Assembly (NCBI RefSeq): GCF_000378005.1
Contig: NZ_KB899040.1
Span: 938,145-1,002,144 of the forward strand
Source of the DNA: Coprothermobacter platensis DSM 11748
GTDB lineage: Bacteria; Coprothermobacterota; Coprothermobacteria; Coprothermobacterales; Coprothermobacteraceae
DNA length: 64,000 nt
Direction of reading: 5' to 3'
The notes beneath the pieces were generated by a model. The model was given only the letters and a program-made list of their open reading frames with translations. It was not told the DNA's origin and did no database searches. Shown one piece after another: positions 18,134-25,224 of the stretch. The first letter of the stretch is position 1; every line of letters begins with the position of its first letter. The position numbers were made by a program, and so were the translations under genes.

Positions 18134-18459
18134 GGCATCATCCCCTTGTTAAGCTGCTGCTCTACGGTCATTCCTTCATGAACGGAAGTAATACAAGCAC
18201 GTGTATTGGGAACACCATCGATAATCATTAGACAACTGCTGCAGTTACCTATAGCGCAAAACAGTCCTCTGGGCCGGTGTAAATTCACACTCTGCCTAAA
18301 CACATCAATCCCATTAGCAATCAAGGCAGAAGCCACAGTATCACCATCATAGGCTGGCAATGGTTTACCCTCATAAAAGATGGTTACCTGCGCGCCTTTC
18401 TGAAATTCGATCACAGGATGCACTGTAATACGACGCCCCACTTCACTACGCCTCCCCAT
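18130..18459 (-). CDS. Stand-alone [2Fe-2S] domain protein (HcnA / PdhA N-terminal type)
   Basis: A 109-residue protein with a fer2_4-type fold. YEGKPLPAYDGDTVASAL is the usual opening and GLFCAIGNCSSCLMII with a later ACIT supplies C-x4-C-x2-C plus a fourth Cys for one [2Fe-2S] cluster. It corresponds to HcnA or to the N-terminal domain of PdhA/SoxA. It heads the five-gene operon. Two starts are possible: ATG at 18459, six bases after a TAATAT box and thus leaderless, or GTG at 18441 preceded by GGGGAGG. I list the ATG. Confidence 0.8.
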   Translation of the reverse strand: MGRRSEVGRRITVHPVIEFQKGAQVTIFYEGKPLPAYDGDTVASALIANGIDVFRQSVNLHRPRGLFCAIGNCSSCLMIIDGVPNTRACITSVHEGMTVEQQLNKGMMP

Positions 18460-18465
18460 TACTTA

Positions 18466-18493
18466 ATATTACTATCTTAATAATTTAACACAA
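18466..18493 (-). promoter_or_regulatory. Promoter of the FAD/Fe-S dehydrogenase operon
   Basis: On the minus strand TTGTGT (18493-18488), a 16-base spacer, then TAATAT (18471-18466), then TAAGTA and ATG. The six-base gap means transcription would start at or next to the ATG. Confidence 0.55.
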
Positions 18494-18520
18494 ATTAACA
18501 AAAATGAGATAAATAAAAAA

Positions 18521-18548
18521 GAGGTAAAACCTTTCATGGTTTTACCTC
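18521..18548 (-). terminator. Terminator of the MacAB-like operon
   Basis: GAGGTAAAACC (18521-18531) and GGTTTTACCTC (18538-18548) form an eleven-pair stem. On the minus strand it is followed by TTTTTTATTTATC, 14 bases past the permease stop. Confidence 0.9.
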
Positions 18549-18561
18549 AAACGGTGCATTG

Positions 18562-19785
18562 CTACTCGTACCTTAGCGCTTCGACAGGATTGAGTAAGCC
18601 TGCCCGATAGGCAGGATAAATGCCAAAGAAAACACCAATTAGCAGAGCGAAAGAAACTGACAGAAGCAAGTTCTGCCATGTTATGAGCATGGGAATAGCA
18701 ATAACTGAGCTTGCAGCAGAACTTAAACCCCAACCTATCAATATCCCAATGACACCGCCACCCAGCGTAAGTATGAGTGCTTCTATGAGAAATTGGAACA
18801 ATATGTCCTTTCTGCGGGCTCCCAAAGCCTTCCTAATGCCAATTTCTCTGGTTCTTTCAGTTACAGAAACTAACATAATGTTCATCACGCCTATTCCGCC
18901 CACCACCAGAGATATACCAGCGATAACAGCTAACACCAAACTTATTACATTCAAAATATTATTCACGGCGTCTAAAGCGGAAACCAATGAACTTGCCTGG
19001 AACCCGTCCTTAACGTGATGCATGTTATTAAGAATATTCACCGCCAGACGACCGTATGTCTCCACTTGGTCTTGAGCGCTAAGAACCACTGCCAAGCTCG
19101 TTATGTTAGAAACCATACCTGAGCTCTTCAGTGTAGTATAAGGAACGTAAACAGTTATGGGTATGTTGTTCTTCGCAGATTCAGGAATGGCGGACATACC
19201 ACCATTTCCACCCACACTAAAGCCACTCTTGATTGTACCGATTATTTTCACGGACAAGATATTCCCATTAACGTTTACTTGAATACGTTTTCCTAAAATA
19301 TTAGGTGGCAAAAGCCCTTGCTCTATGGAATTGGCATCCACAAGCCCAACAGGGTCACCGTTCCTAACGTTGGCATCTGAGAAAAACTGCCCCGCGCTCA
19401 AAGACATACCGAAAGATTGAAAATACTGCTCGTTCGTGCCAAAGACCATTGCCATACCTGTACGGCCACTTACGCTGTAAAATCCTGTGGAATTCTGTAT
19501 GGGAACTACCGACTTCACGTAAGTGGAAGCATTTTTTAGGGCCAACATATCCAGTTCATTAAAAGAAATATTGCCTGCCGAAGGACTTATAGATATTTGT
19601 AGAACACCGCTTCCCAAACGTCCAAGTTCTTGGTTTACAGTACTGGTAACTCCAGAACTCAAAGTCAGAATTGTAAAAACTGACGCAATACCAATTACCA
19701 CACCCAGCACAGTTAAAAAAGAGCGAAGTCGCCCGCGGAGTATGTTCAGCCAAGCCTCTTTTATTTGTAGAAACAACAGATTCAT
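18562..19785 (-). CDS. MacB-type ABC transporter permease
   Basis: A 407-residue permease of the FtsX/MacB family. One N-terminal membrane helix (about 20-45) is followed by a large extracytoplasmic MacB core domain (about 50-260) and three C-terminal helices. The segment NIMLVSVTERTREIGIRKALGARR is the family signature. In MacB this part is normally fused to the ATPase; here the ATPase is the separate upstream gene, overlapping by four bases. With the adaptor lipoprotein it makes an efflux or lipoprotein-release type system. Cargo (antibiotic, peptide or lipid) cannot be read. Confidence 0.88.
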   Translation of the reverse strand: MNLLFLQIKEAWLNILRGRLRSFLTVLGVVIGIASVFTILTLSSGVTSTVNQELGRLGSGVLQISISPSAGNISFNELDMLALKNASTYVKSVVPIQNSTGFYSVSGRTGMAMVFGTNEQYFQSFGMSLSAGQFFSDANVRNGDPVGLVDANSIEQGLLPPNILGKRIQVNVNGNILSVKIIGTIKSGFSVGGNGGMSAIPESAKNNIPITVYVPYTTLKSSGMVSNITSLAVVLSAQDQVETYGRLAVNILNNMHHVKDGFQASSLVSALDAVNNILNVISLVLAVIAGISLVVGGIGVMNIMLVSVTERTREIGIRKALGARRKDILFQFLIEALILTLGGGVIGILIGWGLSSAASSVIAIPMLITWQNLLLSVSFALLIGVFFGIYPAYRAGLLNPVEALRYE

Positions 19786-20471
19786 GCGTGCGTTTCCTCT
19801 CTTTCCACCAAACCATCCTTTATATAAACGATACGCTGAGCACGTGCGGCTACGTCCATTTCGTGAGTGACCATTACAATGGTGCTGCCAGATCTATGCA
19901 AATCATCGAAAATGTCAAGTATTTGGTAAGATGTAGCCGTATCCAAGTTTCCTGTGGGCTCATCTGCTAATAGCAAACTAGGCTCCATAACGATAGCTCG
20001 TGCAATAGCCACACGCTGCATTTCACCACCAGATATTTGGGTCATTAACCGGTGCCATTTCGCAGACAAGCCAACTTTATCTAAAGCATCCATAGCACGC
20101 TTTCGCGCCGTAGCTCCTGTTATACCAGCATAATACATGGGAACCATGACTTGCTCCATGAGATTTAAATGGGGAAGTAAGTTGAACGCTTGGAAAACGA
20201 ATCCTATCTTCTTATTCCGTATCTTTGCCAATGCGTTGTCAGACATTTGCGAAACATCCTCACCATCTAAATAATAAGAACCAGAAGTGGGTGTATCGAG
20301 GCAGCCCATAATGTGCATGAGTGTTGACTTTCCGGAACCTGATCTACCTGTGATAGCAATATATTCATTTTTTTCCACAGCCAAATTGATACCTTTTAGC
20401 GCTTCAAAAGCTGCGTCTCCCTTACCATAAACTTTTCTTATATCTTTTAACTGAAGTTGTGCTTGTGTCAC
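19782..20471 (-). CDS. MacB/LolD-type ABC transporter ATP-binding protein
   Basis: A 229-residue ATPase with every ABC motif: Walker [11 protein letters not shown]-loop [10 protein letters not shown], signature [14 protein letters not shown], Walker [14 protein letters not shown], and switch His in MVTHEMD. The sequence ADEPTGNLD is typical of the LolD/MacB/FtsE group. The start is GTG, only a few bases after the adaptor gene stop, with GGAGTG as a weak SD. It drives the permease encoded immediately downstream. Confidence 0.92.
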   Translation of the reverse strand: MTQAQLQLKDIRKVYGKGDAAFEALKGINLAVEKNEYIAITGRSGSGKSTLMHIMGCLDTPTSGSYYLDGEDVSQMSDNALAKIRNKKIGFVFQAFNLLPHLNLMEQVMVPMYYAGITGATARKRAMDALDKVGLSAKWHRLMTQISGGEMQRVAIARAIVMEPSLLLADEPTGNLDTATSYQILDIFDDLHRSGSTIVMVTHEMDVAARAQRIVYIKDGLVEREETHA

Positions 20472-20474
20472 AAT

Positions 20475-21500
20475 TCACTCCACAATAACTTTCTGGCCAA
20501 CAGGAGTATCTAACTGATCTATTATTACATGTTCTCCAGATTCCAAACCCGAAGTAATTAAAGCAGTCCCAGAAGATTGGCTACCTACTTCAACTGTCTT
20601 TTCTTGAACCACATTATTCTGAACAACTTTTACCGAGTAAGAACCGTCTTCCCCGTAAATGAGAGCGGAAGATGGTATAACCAAACCAATCTTTTTATCC
20701 TTGAGTATTTCCACATCTACAGATGACCCAATAGGAATATTGGTACCATCATCGATGGTCACCTTGACACTAACGGTATTGTTTAAACTTACGGGACTAA
20801 CGAAGGACACGCTTCCACTGAACGTTTGATCACCAAAGAAAATTGTTGCATTATAACCAACTTTGACAGAAATTGCATCTACAGGATTTAATGACAGAGA
20901 AACATTCCTCTTAGAAACGTCATATACGACAACAGCAGGCTGCCCCATAGGTGACGGAGCGCCTTCAGTCACACCAACCGATGCTACAATGCCATTAGCA
21001 GGTGACTTTATCGTATAATCCTTTAGTTTATTCTCTAAAGAAGTAATGTTCAACTTCTGGTTATCGATCTGTATCTCTTGCATCTTAATTTGATCATCTA
21101 AAGATACGCCCCCACTTTGCTGGAGTGCAGCTCCTCCGGAGTTTTTTAGATTCTTATAACTTTGCAGTTGAATTTGTAACACCTGAAGTTGATTCTTCGC
21201 AGCACTCAGCTGTGTCTGAAGATCACTGTCATCAAAACTAACCAACGTCTCTCCTTTTGTAACATTATCGCCTACATCCACCATAACCTTTTCGGCATTC
21301 ATGCCCGTAGGGCCATAGAGCATAAACTGCTCATTCGGCTCTACGTATCCGCTGGCATACACTGTCTCCTCAACGGTTCCAGTTTGGACGGTAGCTGTTT
21401 TAACTTTTGCTTGATTGGAACTGCATCCACTCAGCAGTAATGCTCCAACGACGACAGCTAACGGCAACATAACTACCCTACGCTTGGAATGTATACTCAC
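20475..21500 (-). CDS. MacA-like efflux adaptor lipoprotein (HlyD/RND adaptor family)
   Basis: A 341-residue membrane-fusion protein. A signal peptide ends at the lipobox LLSGC, predicting a lipoprotein. The barrel-sandwich hybrid halves flank a short coiled coil (about residues 95-150, rich in Q and L, beginning SDLQTQLSAAKNQLQ), followed by the beta-barrel and the membrane-proximal domain. I place the start at GTG 21500 because AGGAGG lies seven bases upstream; a TTG ten codons earlier has no SD. It is the first protein of the MacAB-like operon. No TolC-like gene is nearby. Confidence 0.87.
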   Translation of the reverse strand: MSIHSKRRVVMLPLAVVVGALLLSGCSSNQAKVKTATVQTGTVEETVYASGYVEPNEQFMLYGPTGMNAEKVMVDVGDNVTKGETLVSFDDSDLQTQLSAAKNQLQVLQIQLQSYKNLKNSGGAALQQSGGVSLDDQIKMQEIQIDNQKLNITSLENKLKDYTIKSPANGIVASVGVTEGAPSPMGQPAVVVYDVSKRNVSLSLNPVDAISVKVGYNATIFFGDQTFSGSVSFVSPVSLNNTVSVKVTIDDGTNIPIGSSVDVEILKDKKIGLVIPSSALIYGEDGSYSVKVVQNNVVQEKTVEVGSQSSGTALITSGLESGEHVIIDQLDTPVGQKVIVE

Positions 21501-21530
21501 TATGGTTCCTCCTACTCTCAAAATACTCAA

Positions 21531-21536
21531 ATTATA
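21531..21536 (-). promoter_or_regulatory. -10 box of the MacAB-like operon
   Basis: TATAAT on the minus strand, about 30 bases before the GTG and just after the stop of the 33-residue ORF. A -35 is not obvious. It allows the efflux operon to be transcribed apart from the small ORF. Confidence 0.5.
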
Positions 21537-21543
21537 CTAAAAC

Positions 21544-21645
21544 TTATAGAGATTCATCTTCACCAAGTTTTACGTTTCCGAACAGATAAAACCACAACAA
21601 ACTAAGAATCAGCTCCACCATCCAAAGAGTCCAAGCCATACTCAT
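21544..21645 (-). CDS. Small membrane peptide, 33 residues
   Basis: An ATG at 21645 with GGAGG nine bases upstream opens a 33-codon frame. The peptide starts MSMAWTLWMV, continues as a hydrophobic Trp/Leu-rich stretch up to about residue 23, and ends with a charged tail (GNVKLGEDESL). It reads as a single-pass membrane miniprotein. It lies between the superoxide reductase promoter region and the efflux operon, on the same strand as the efflux genes. I recognise no family. The SD, composition and exact fit into the gap support it, but a short frame like this can arise by chance. Confidence 0.55.
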   Translation of the reverse strand: MSMAWTLWMVELILSLLWFYLFGNVKLGEDESL

Positions 21646-21781
21646 TACACACCACCTCCAATTTCTGTTTTTACTCTTCATTAGCTATATACCCTAAAAA
21701 GTACATTTAAGTTGCAAAGAATAGAAATATGGATGAAGTGGTAATATTGTATTTAGATTCACTTAAAAGGAGGGGTAAGAA

Positions 21782-22138
21782 ATGAAGACAAATCAAGTAC
21801 AAAATGACACAAGTAAAACCGAAAAACACACTCCCTACATTGATGTTCCTTCAGAAGTAAAAGTAAATGAACCGTTTCAAGTAACAGTGCAGGTAGGCAA
21901 GGACATTCCTCATCCAAATCTCGTAGAACATCACATTAAGTGGATTCAAGTTTTCTTTGAAGAGGAAGGCAGAGCATTTAACCCCATACATGTCGCAACT
22001 TTTGATATGGGGCCAACTTATGCTGAACCAAAGGTTTCTTTTACAATGAAAGTTCAAAAACCTGGTAAGCTTATTGCTCTTGCATACTGCAATGTACATG
22101 GTTTATGGGAGAATGCAGTAGAAATTAAAGCAATTTAA
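21782..22138 (+). CDS. Superoxide reductase (neelaredoxin, class II)
   Basis: A 118-residue mononuclear-iron enzyme that reduces superoxide to hydrogen peroxide without making oxygen. The active site is readable: Glu14-Lys15-His16 (EKHTPYI), His44 and His50 (HPNLVEHHI), and Cys103/His106 (CNVHG). Spacing matches Pyrococcus furiosus SOR (16, 41, 47, 111, 114). There is no N-terminal desulforedoxin domain, so it is the single-iron class. A strong SD (AAAAGGAGG) precedes the ATG. It is followed after about 20 bases by a ferritin-like gene, giving a two-gene oxidative-stress unit. Confidence 0.95.
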   Translation: MKTNQVQNDTSKTEKHTPYIDVPSEVKVNEPFQVTVQVGKDIPHPNLVEHHIKWIQVFFEEEGRAFNPIHVATFDMGPTYAEPKVSFTMKVQKPGKLIALAYCNVHGLWENAVEIKAI

Positions 22139-22157
22139 AACAGAAGGAGTGGTAAGA

Positions 22158-22643
22158 ATGGGAGAATTCGCTCGAAAATACAGTATCGGCAATACAGATG
22201 AGTTGTTAAAACTGCTAAACAAAGCCTATGCTGACGAGTGGATTGCCTATTTCTATTACCAGACAGGTGCTGCATTACTCAAGAGTTTGAACGGAAAGAT
22301 AACTGCCGACCAGCTCACGGAAATGGCTGAAGATGAAGAAGAACATAGAAAACAATTATGCGAGAGAATTGTAGAGCTGGGAGGAAAACCCGTATCAGAA
22401 TGGGATGAAATTTCAAAGCAGGCAAATTACCCAAAGATCACCTATCCTATCAGTGAAACCGATTGGCAAGGTTTTTTAAGGGCTGTACTGGATGCGGAGC
22501 GTGGTGCCATAGAAGTGTACGAAAAACTTGTGGAGTTCCTTCGTCAAGGCAACGGCGACCCCGTAACTTTCCACGTGATAAGGCATATCTTGCAAGAAGA
22601 AATGGGACACGAAGAAGAAATCGAAACACTGTTAGGCATATAA
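22158..22643 (+). CDS. Ferritin-like di-iron protein (Dps/bacterioferritin-like)
   Basis: A 161-residue four-helix protein. The iron-ligand pattern is visible as Glu in YADEWIAYFYY, EDEEEHRKQL (E-x2-H), a Glu in DAERGAIEVYEKL, and EEMGHEEEIE at the C terminus. This fits ferritin-like proteins that store iron or use peroxide to oxidise it. I place the start at ATG 22158, eight bases after AAGGAG; an upstream GTG overlaps that SD. Next to superoxide reductase, it could consume the peroxide that SOR makes and lock away iron. Rubrerythrin is less likely because there is no rubredoxin CxxC domain. Confidence 0.8.
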   Translation: MGEFARKYSIGNTDELLKLLNKAYADEWIAYFYYQTGAALLKSLNGKITADQLTEMAEDEEEHRKQLCERIVELGGKPVSEWDEISKQANYPKITYPISETDWQGFLRAVLDAERGAIEVYEKLVEFLRQGNGDPVTFHVIRHILQEEMGHEEEIETLLGI

Positions 22644-22657
22644 AACAAATACACACC

Positions 22658-22697
22658 AAAGGAAAAGAGGGAACAAAAGTGTTCCCTCTTTTCCTTT
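22658..22697. terminator. Bidirectional terminator
   Basis: A 17-pair perfect stem (22658-22674 with 22681-22697) and loop AAAAGT, flanked by A-rich and T-rich ends. It separates the SOR unit from the convergent hypothetical gene. Confidence 0.95.
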
Positions 22698-22712
22698 TAT
22701 ATGGTTATTCTT

Positions 22713-24032
22713 TTAATCTTCGTCGCTAAACCACGTCGGGTCGAACCATTCAACTTCTCTTGGACCGCCTGATTTCATCCTATTTAATATTAGTCTGGCC
22801 ACTGGCGTATCAAGGTTTTGCAAACGTACTTCAGTGTCAGCCGAACTTTGTATAACTTTCAGTGCATCACTCATAAGATTTTCAAAATCGCCTAACCATG
22901 GAGCATCTTCTGGGACAGAAAGAATGAGTTCGTCCCATATGTCCAACTTAAGGCTCACTGCTACTAATTGCTTTAGCAATGCCATCGTGTCACCAGTATA
23001 TGTCTCTAAGCGTTTCAAAATCTCTTCCATAGCAGCTATGGCAACGTCTAAGTTCTTTGTTCCAGATAAAATACCAAGCAAGCCATACAGACCATTTTCG
23101 CCCGGTAATTCCCTAAGAATTTCCAGAGACTTCTTTGGAAATTTAGCGCCAAGCTCTCTTCCTAAAGCCTGAGCCTGCTTCACAGTAAGCACATTCCCTT
23201 CCTTGTCAAGCAAAATACGGCGTGCTAGTGCTGTGTCTTCTCTTTTTAACACCTCTGCCAAAAGTTTTAAGAGAAGCTTGAAGCGTATAGGTGTTTTCAT
23301 TTTTGCAATGATTTCGTCATATAGGGAACCGAGGTTTTCTGATTTCACTAATAGTTCGTCGAAAGATTGAAGCGCCTTTTCCTCATCTACGTCCATGGAT
23401 GCTTTGAAAGCCGATTTTAGATACTTGATGTCTTGTGTTCTTCTGTAAATTGTCAGATAAACATCAGCTAAATCTTTATCTGATACGAGATTATTCGTAA
23501 TAGCATATTGGAGCAGTTCTTCTAACCTATTGGGAGGCAGGTGCTGTGCTAATGCAATTACCAATGGTCCTATCTTTATTTTCCAATCGTACTTCTGTAT
23601 AGCTGAAAATATCTTTCCTGACTCAAATCGTTTTTTACTGAGGATATCTAAGAGACAATAAATCAAAACGCCGTCCGCACTATCACCAAAAAGTAAATCA
23701 GCATCGTTCCTTGCTCGAATGAGCCTTAAATCATCTACAAGTGAGTATATGTAAGCAATACCAGCACTCATGCCTAACATGGGTTGCCTTTTCCAAATCT
23801 GTTTAATAAGTTCCACAATTCTATTGAGCGTCGCATCGGGAATATCAACTAAACCATAATTCGCTAGAAGAGATAAAAGCGTCTCATAGCGCTGCTCGAG
23901 ATCTCTCTCACCCACCGCATCGCCCAAACGCAGCAAATTAATATACTCTTCTTTGGGCCTCACCAAAGATTGCTTAAACTCATCTTTACGATTTTTCCAA
24001 TTATTCAATAGGGATAGTATCGAAAGTTCCAT
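22713..24032 (-). CDS. Hypothetical helical-repeat protein, 439 residues
   Basis: A soluble protein that is nearly all alpha-helical by composition, with recurring Leu-rich amphipathic helices of about 35 residues (for example LLSLLANYGLVD, LLKLLAEVLKRED, LLGILSGTKNLD). This suggests a TPR-like or HEAT-like solenoid. No signal peptide, membrane helix or catalytic motif is visible. The C-terminal end is acidic and Trp-rich (VEWFDPTWFSDED). The ATG lies eleven bases after a TATGAT sequence and lacks an SD. I do not recognise the family; a scaffold role is only a guess. Confidence 0.7.
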   Translation of the reverse strand: MELSILSLLNNWKNRKDEFKQSLVRPKEEYINLLRLGDAVGERDLEQRYETLLSLLANYGLVDIPDATLNRIVELIKQIWKRQPMLGMSAGIAYIYSLVDDLRLIRARNDADLLFGDSADGVLIYCLLDILSKKRFESGKIFSAIQKYDWKIKIGPLVIALAQHLPPNRLEELLQYAITNNLVSDKDLADVYLTIYRRTQDIKYLKSAFKASMDVDEEKALQSFDELLVKSENLGSLYDEIIAKMKTPIRFKLLLKLLAEVLKREDTALARRILLDKEGNVLTVKQAQALGRELGAKFPKKSLEILRELPGENGLYGLLGILSGTKNLDVAIAAMEEILKRLETYTGDTMALLKQLVAVSLKLDIWDELILSVPEDAPWLGDFENLMSDALKVIQSSADTEVRLQNLDTPVARLILNRMKSGGPREVEWFDPTWFSDED

Positions 24033-24083
24033 ATAATAAGTCTATCATAAAAAAGTCACTATAAATTAATAAATCAGCAATGT

Positions 24084-24341
24084 TTAAAGGGTCACTGGGG
24101 GGTAAAAGGTAACAACATCACCGTCCTTAAATGTGGTAGTTGGATCAGAGATAACCTTTCCATGACAGAACGCTAAATAATCTGTTTTTAACTCTGTTCC
24201 ATCGAGTAAGAATTTCCGCAGATCGGGACATGCTTCTGCAACTTTGATGACCAAATCATAAAAATCTTTTGCATCCAACTCCATGTTAGGACAACCTATA
24301 TCCGCGAAATCGCCCATAAAACTAATCTTCACCTTGGCCAT
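24084..24341 (-). CDS. MoaD/ThiS-like ubiquitin-fold protein
   Basis: An 85-residue beta-grasp protein by pattern: a first strand VKISFMGDFADIG, the helix region DFYDLVIKVAEACPDLRKFL, and the closing DGDVVTFYPPVTL typical of MoaD (normally DGDEVAFFPPVSGG). The C-terminal Gly-Gly needed for sulfur carriage is missing, since it ends PPVTL, so a standard sulfur-carrier role is doubtful. The start is ATG 24341, nine bases after AAGGAGG. It overlaps the end of the PfkB kinase gene by 20 bases and is the last gene of that operon. No molybdopterin or thiamine gene is nearby. Confidence 0.65.
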   Translation of the reverse strand: MAKVKISFMGDFADIGCPNMELDAKDFYDLVIKVAEACPDLRKFLLDGTELKTDYLAFCHGKVISDPTTTFKDGDVVTFYPPVTL

Positions 24342-25224
24342 TAAAGTCAACCTCCTTCAAACGAACCGATTTGCGTAAATAGTCAAAAACAAGCTGGTCA
24401 ACTTCTCCAATGGGCTCAGTGGTAACACTGCTACTCGCAGCAGCAGACGCCCACTTCAGTGCCTCATCCCAGCTTTGCCATCTCCAATAACCATCCAGTA
24501 AATAAGAAAGAAAAACATCACCAGCTCCCACAGAATTCCTTTTTTTGACCTCTGGTACGTCCACCTTTAACCAGCAACCACCATATGGCTTGAAATAAGC
24601 ACCTCGTTGCTGGCATGTTATTCCGGCATTCAAGGAAAGTGCGTTTAGATCTAGTCCTTTCGCTTCAAATTGATTAATCTTTACGAGCCAGGCACTGGGC
24701 AATGCCGCACGCAAAAATTGCGGTTTCGCGTCCAAAACGACTCTTGCGTTAGCTTCGTTGGCAATATGTGCTAAGGCGGAATAATGTTCAGCATCTACGC
24801 CACTGGGAACTGAACCAGCGAACACGATATATGGAAACGATGAAGATAACAAGCGGAAAGTATTAAAAAGTTCAGAAACTTCAAGCTCATTAATTTGTTG
24901 ATGCCTATCTGAAATTACATATTCCTCTGATCCCGACAATAATGTAAGGTTAATTCGGTTATCGTCACTGCATTCAATTGGGTGAACGGTAACGCTTTCT
25001 TTTCTGCATTCATCGACGAGCCAATTTCCAATGCGAGACCCGAAAAAACCTACAACATGGACTTCATGCCCCAAACGTGACAAGAATCGAGCTACATTTA
25101 GCGATTTGCTACCAGCCGTCCGATAACGTCTTGCACTCTTATATATCTTTCCTTCTTCGACCTGGTCATCTAATACATTCACCTGGTCCAGAGCAGGGCT
25201 AAGTGCGACAACCAATACTTTCAT
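24322..25224 (-). CDS. PfkB-family sugar kinase (1-phosphofructokinase / tagatose-6-phosphate kinase type)
   Basis: A 300-residue ribokinase-fold kinase. The opening VVALSPALDQVNVLDD resembles the LacC/FruK branch (T-x-N-PA-D). GSKSLNVARFLSRLGHEVHVVGFFG is the substrate-binding PfkB signature, though the usual GGKG reads AGSK. The anion-hole and catalytic motif is NSVGAGDVFLSYLLDG with the base Asp. It probably phosphorylates a sugar phosphate; the substrate is uncertain, and the altered glycine-rich motif may matter. The ATG overlaps the stop of the preceding surface-protein gene by four bases. Confidence 0.8.
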   Translation of the reverse strand: MKVLVVALSPALDQVNVLDDQVEEGKIYKSARRYRTAGSKSLNVARFLSRLGHEVHVVGFFGSRIGNWLVDECRKESVTVHPIECSDDNRINLTLLSGSEEYVISDRHQQINELEVSELFNTFRLLSSSFPYIVFAGSVPSGVDAEHYSALAHIANEANARVVLDAKPQFLRAALPSAWLVKINQFEAKGLDLNALSLNAGITCQQRGAYFKPYGGCWLKVDVPEVKKRNSVGAGDVFLSYLLDGYWRWQSWDEALKWASAAASSSVTTEPIGEVDQLVFDYLRKSVRLKEVDFNGQGED

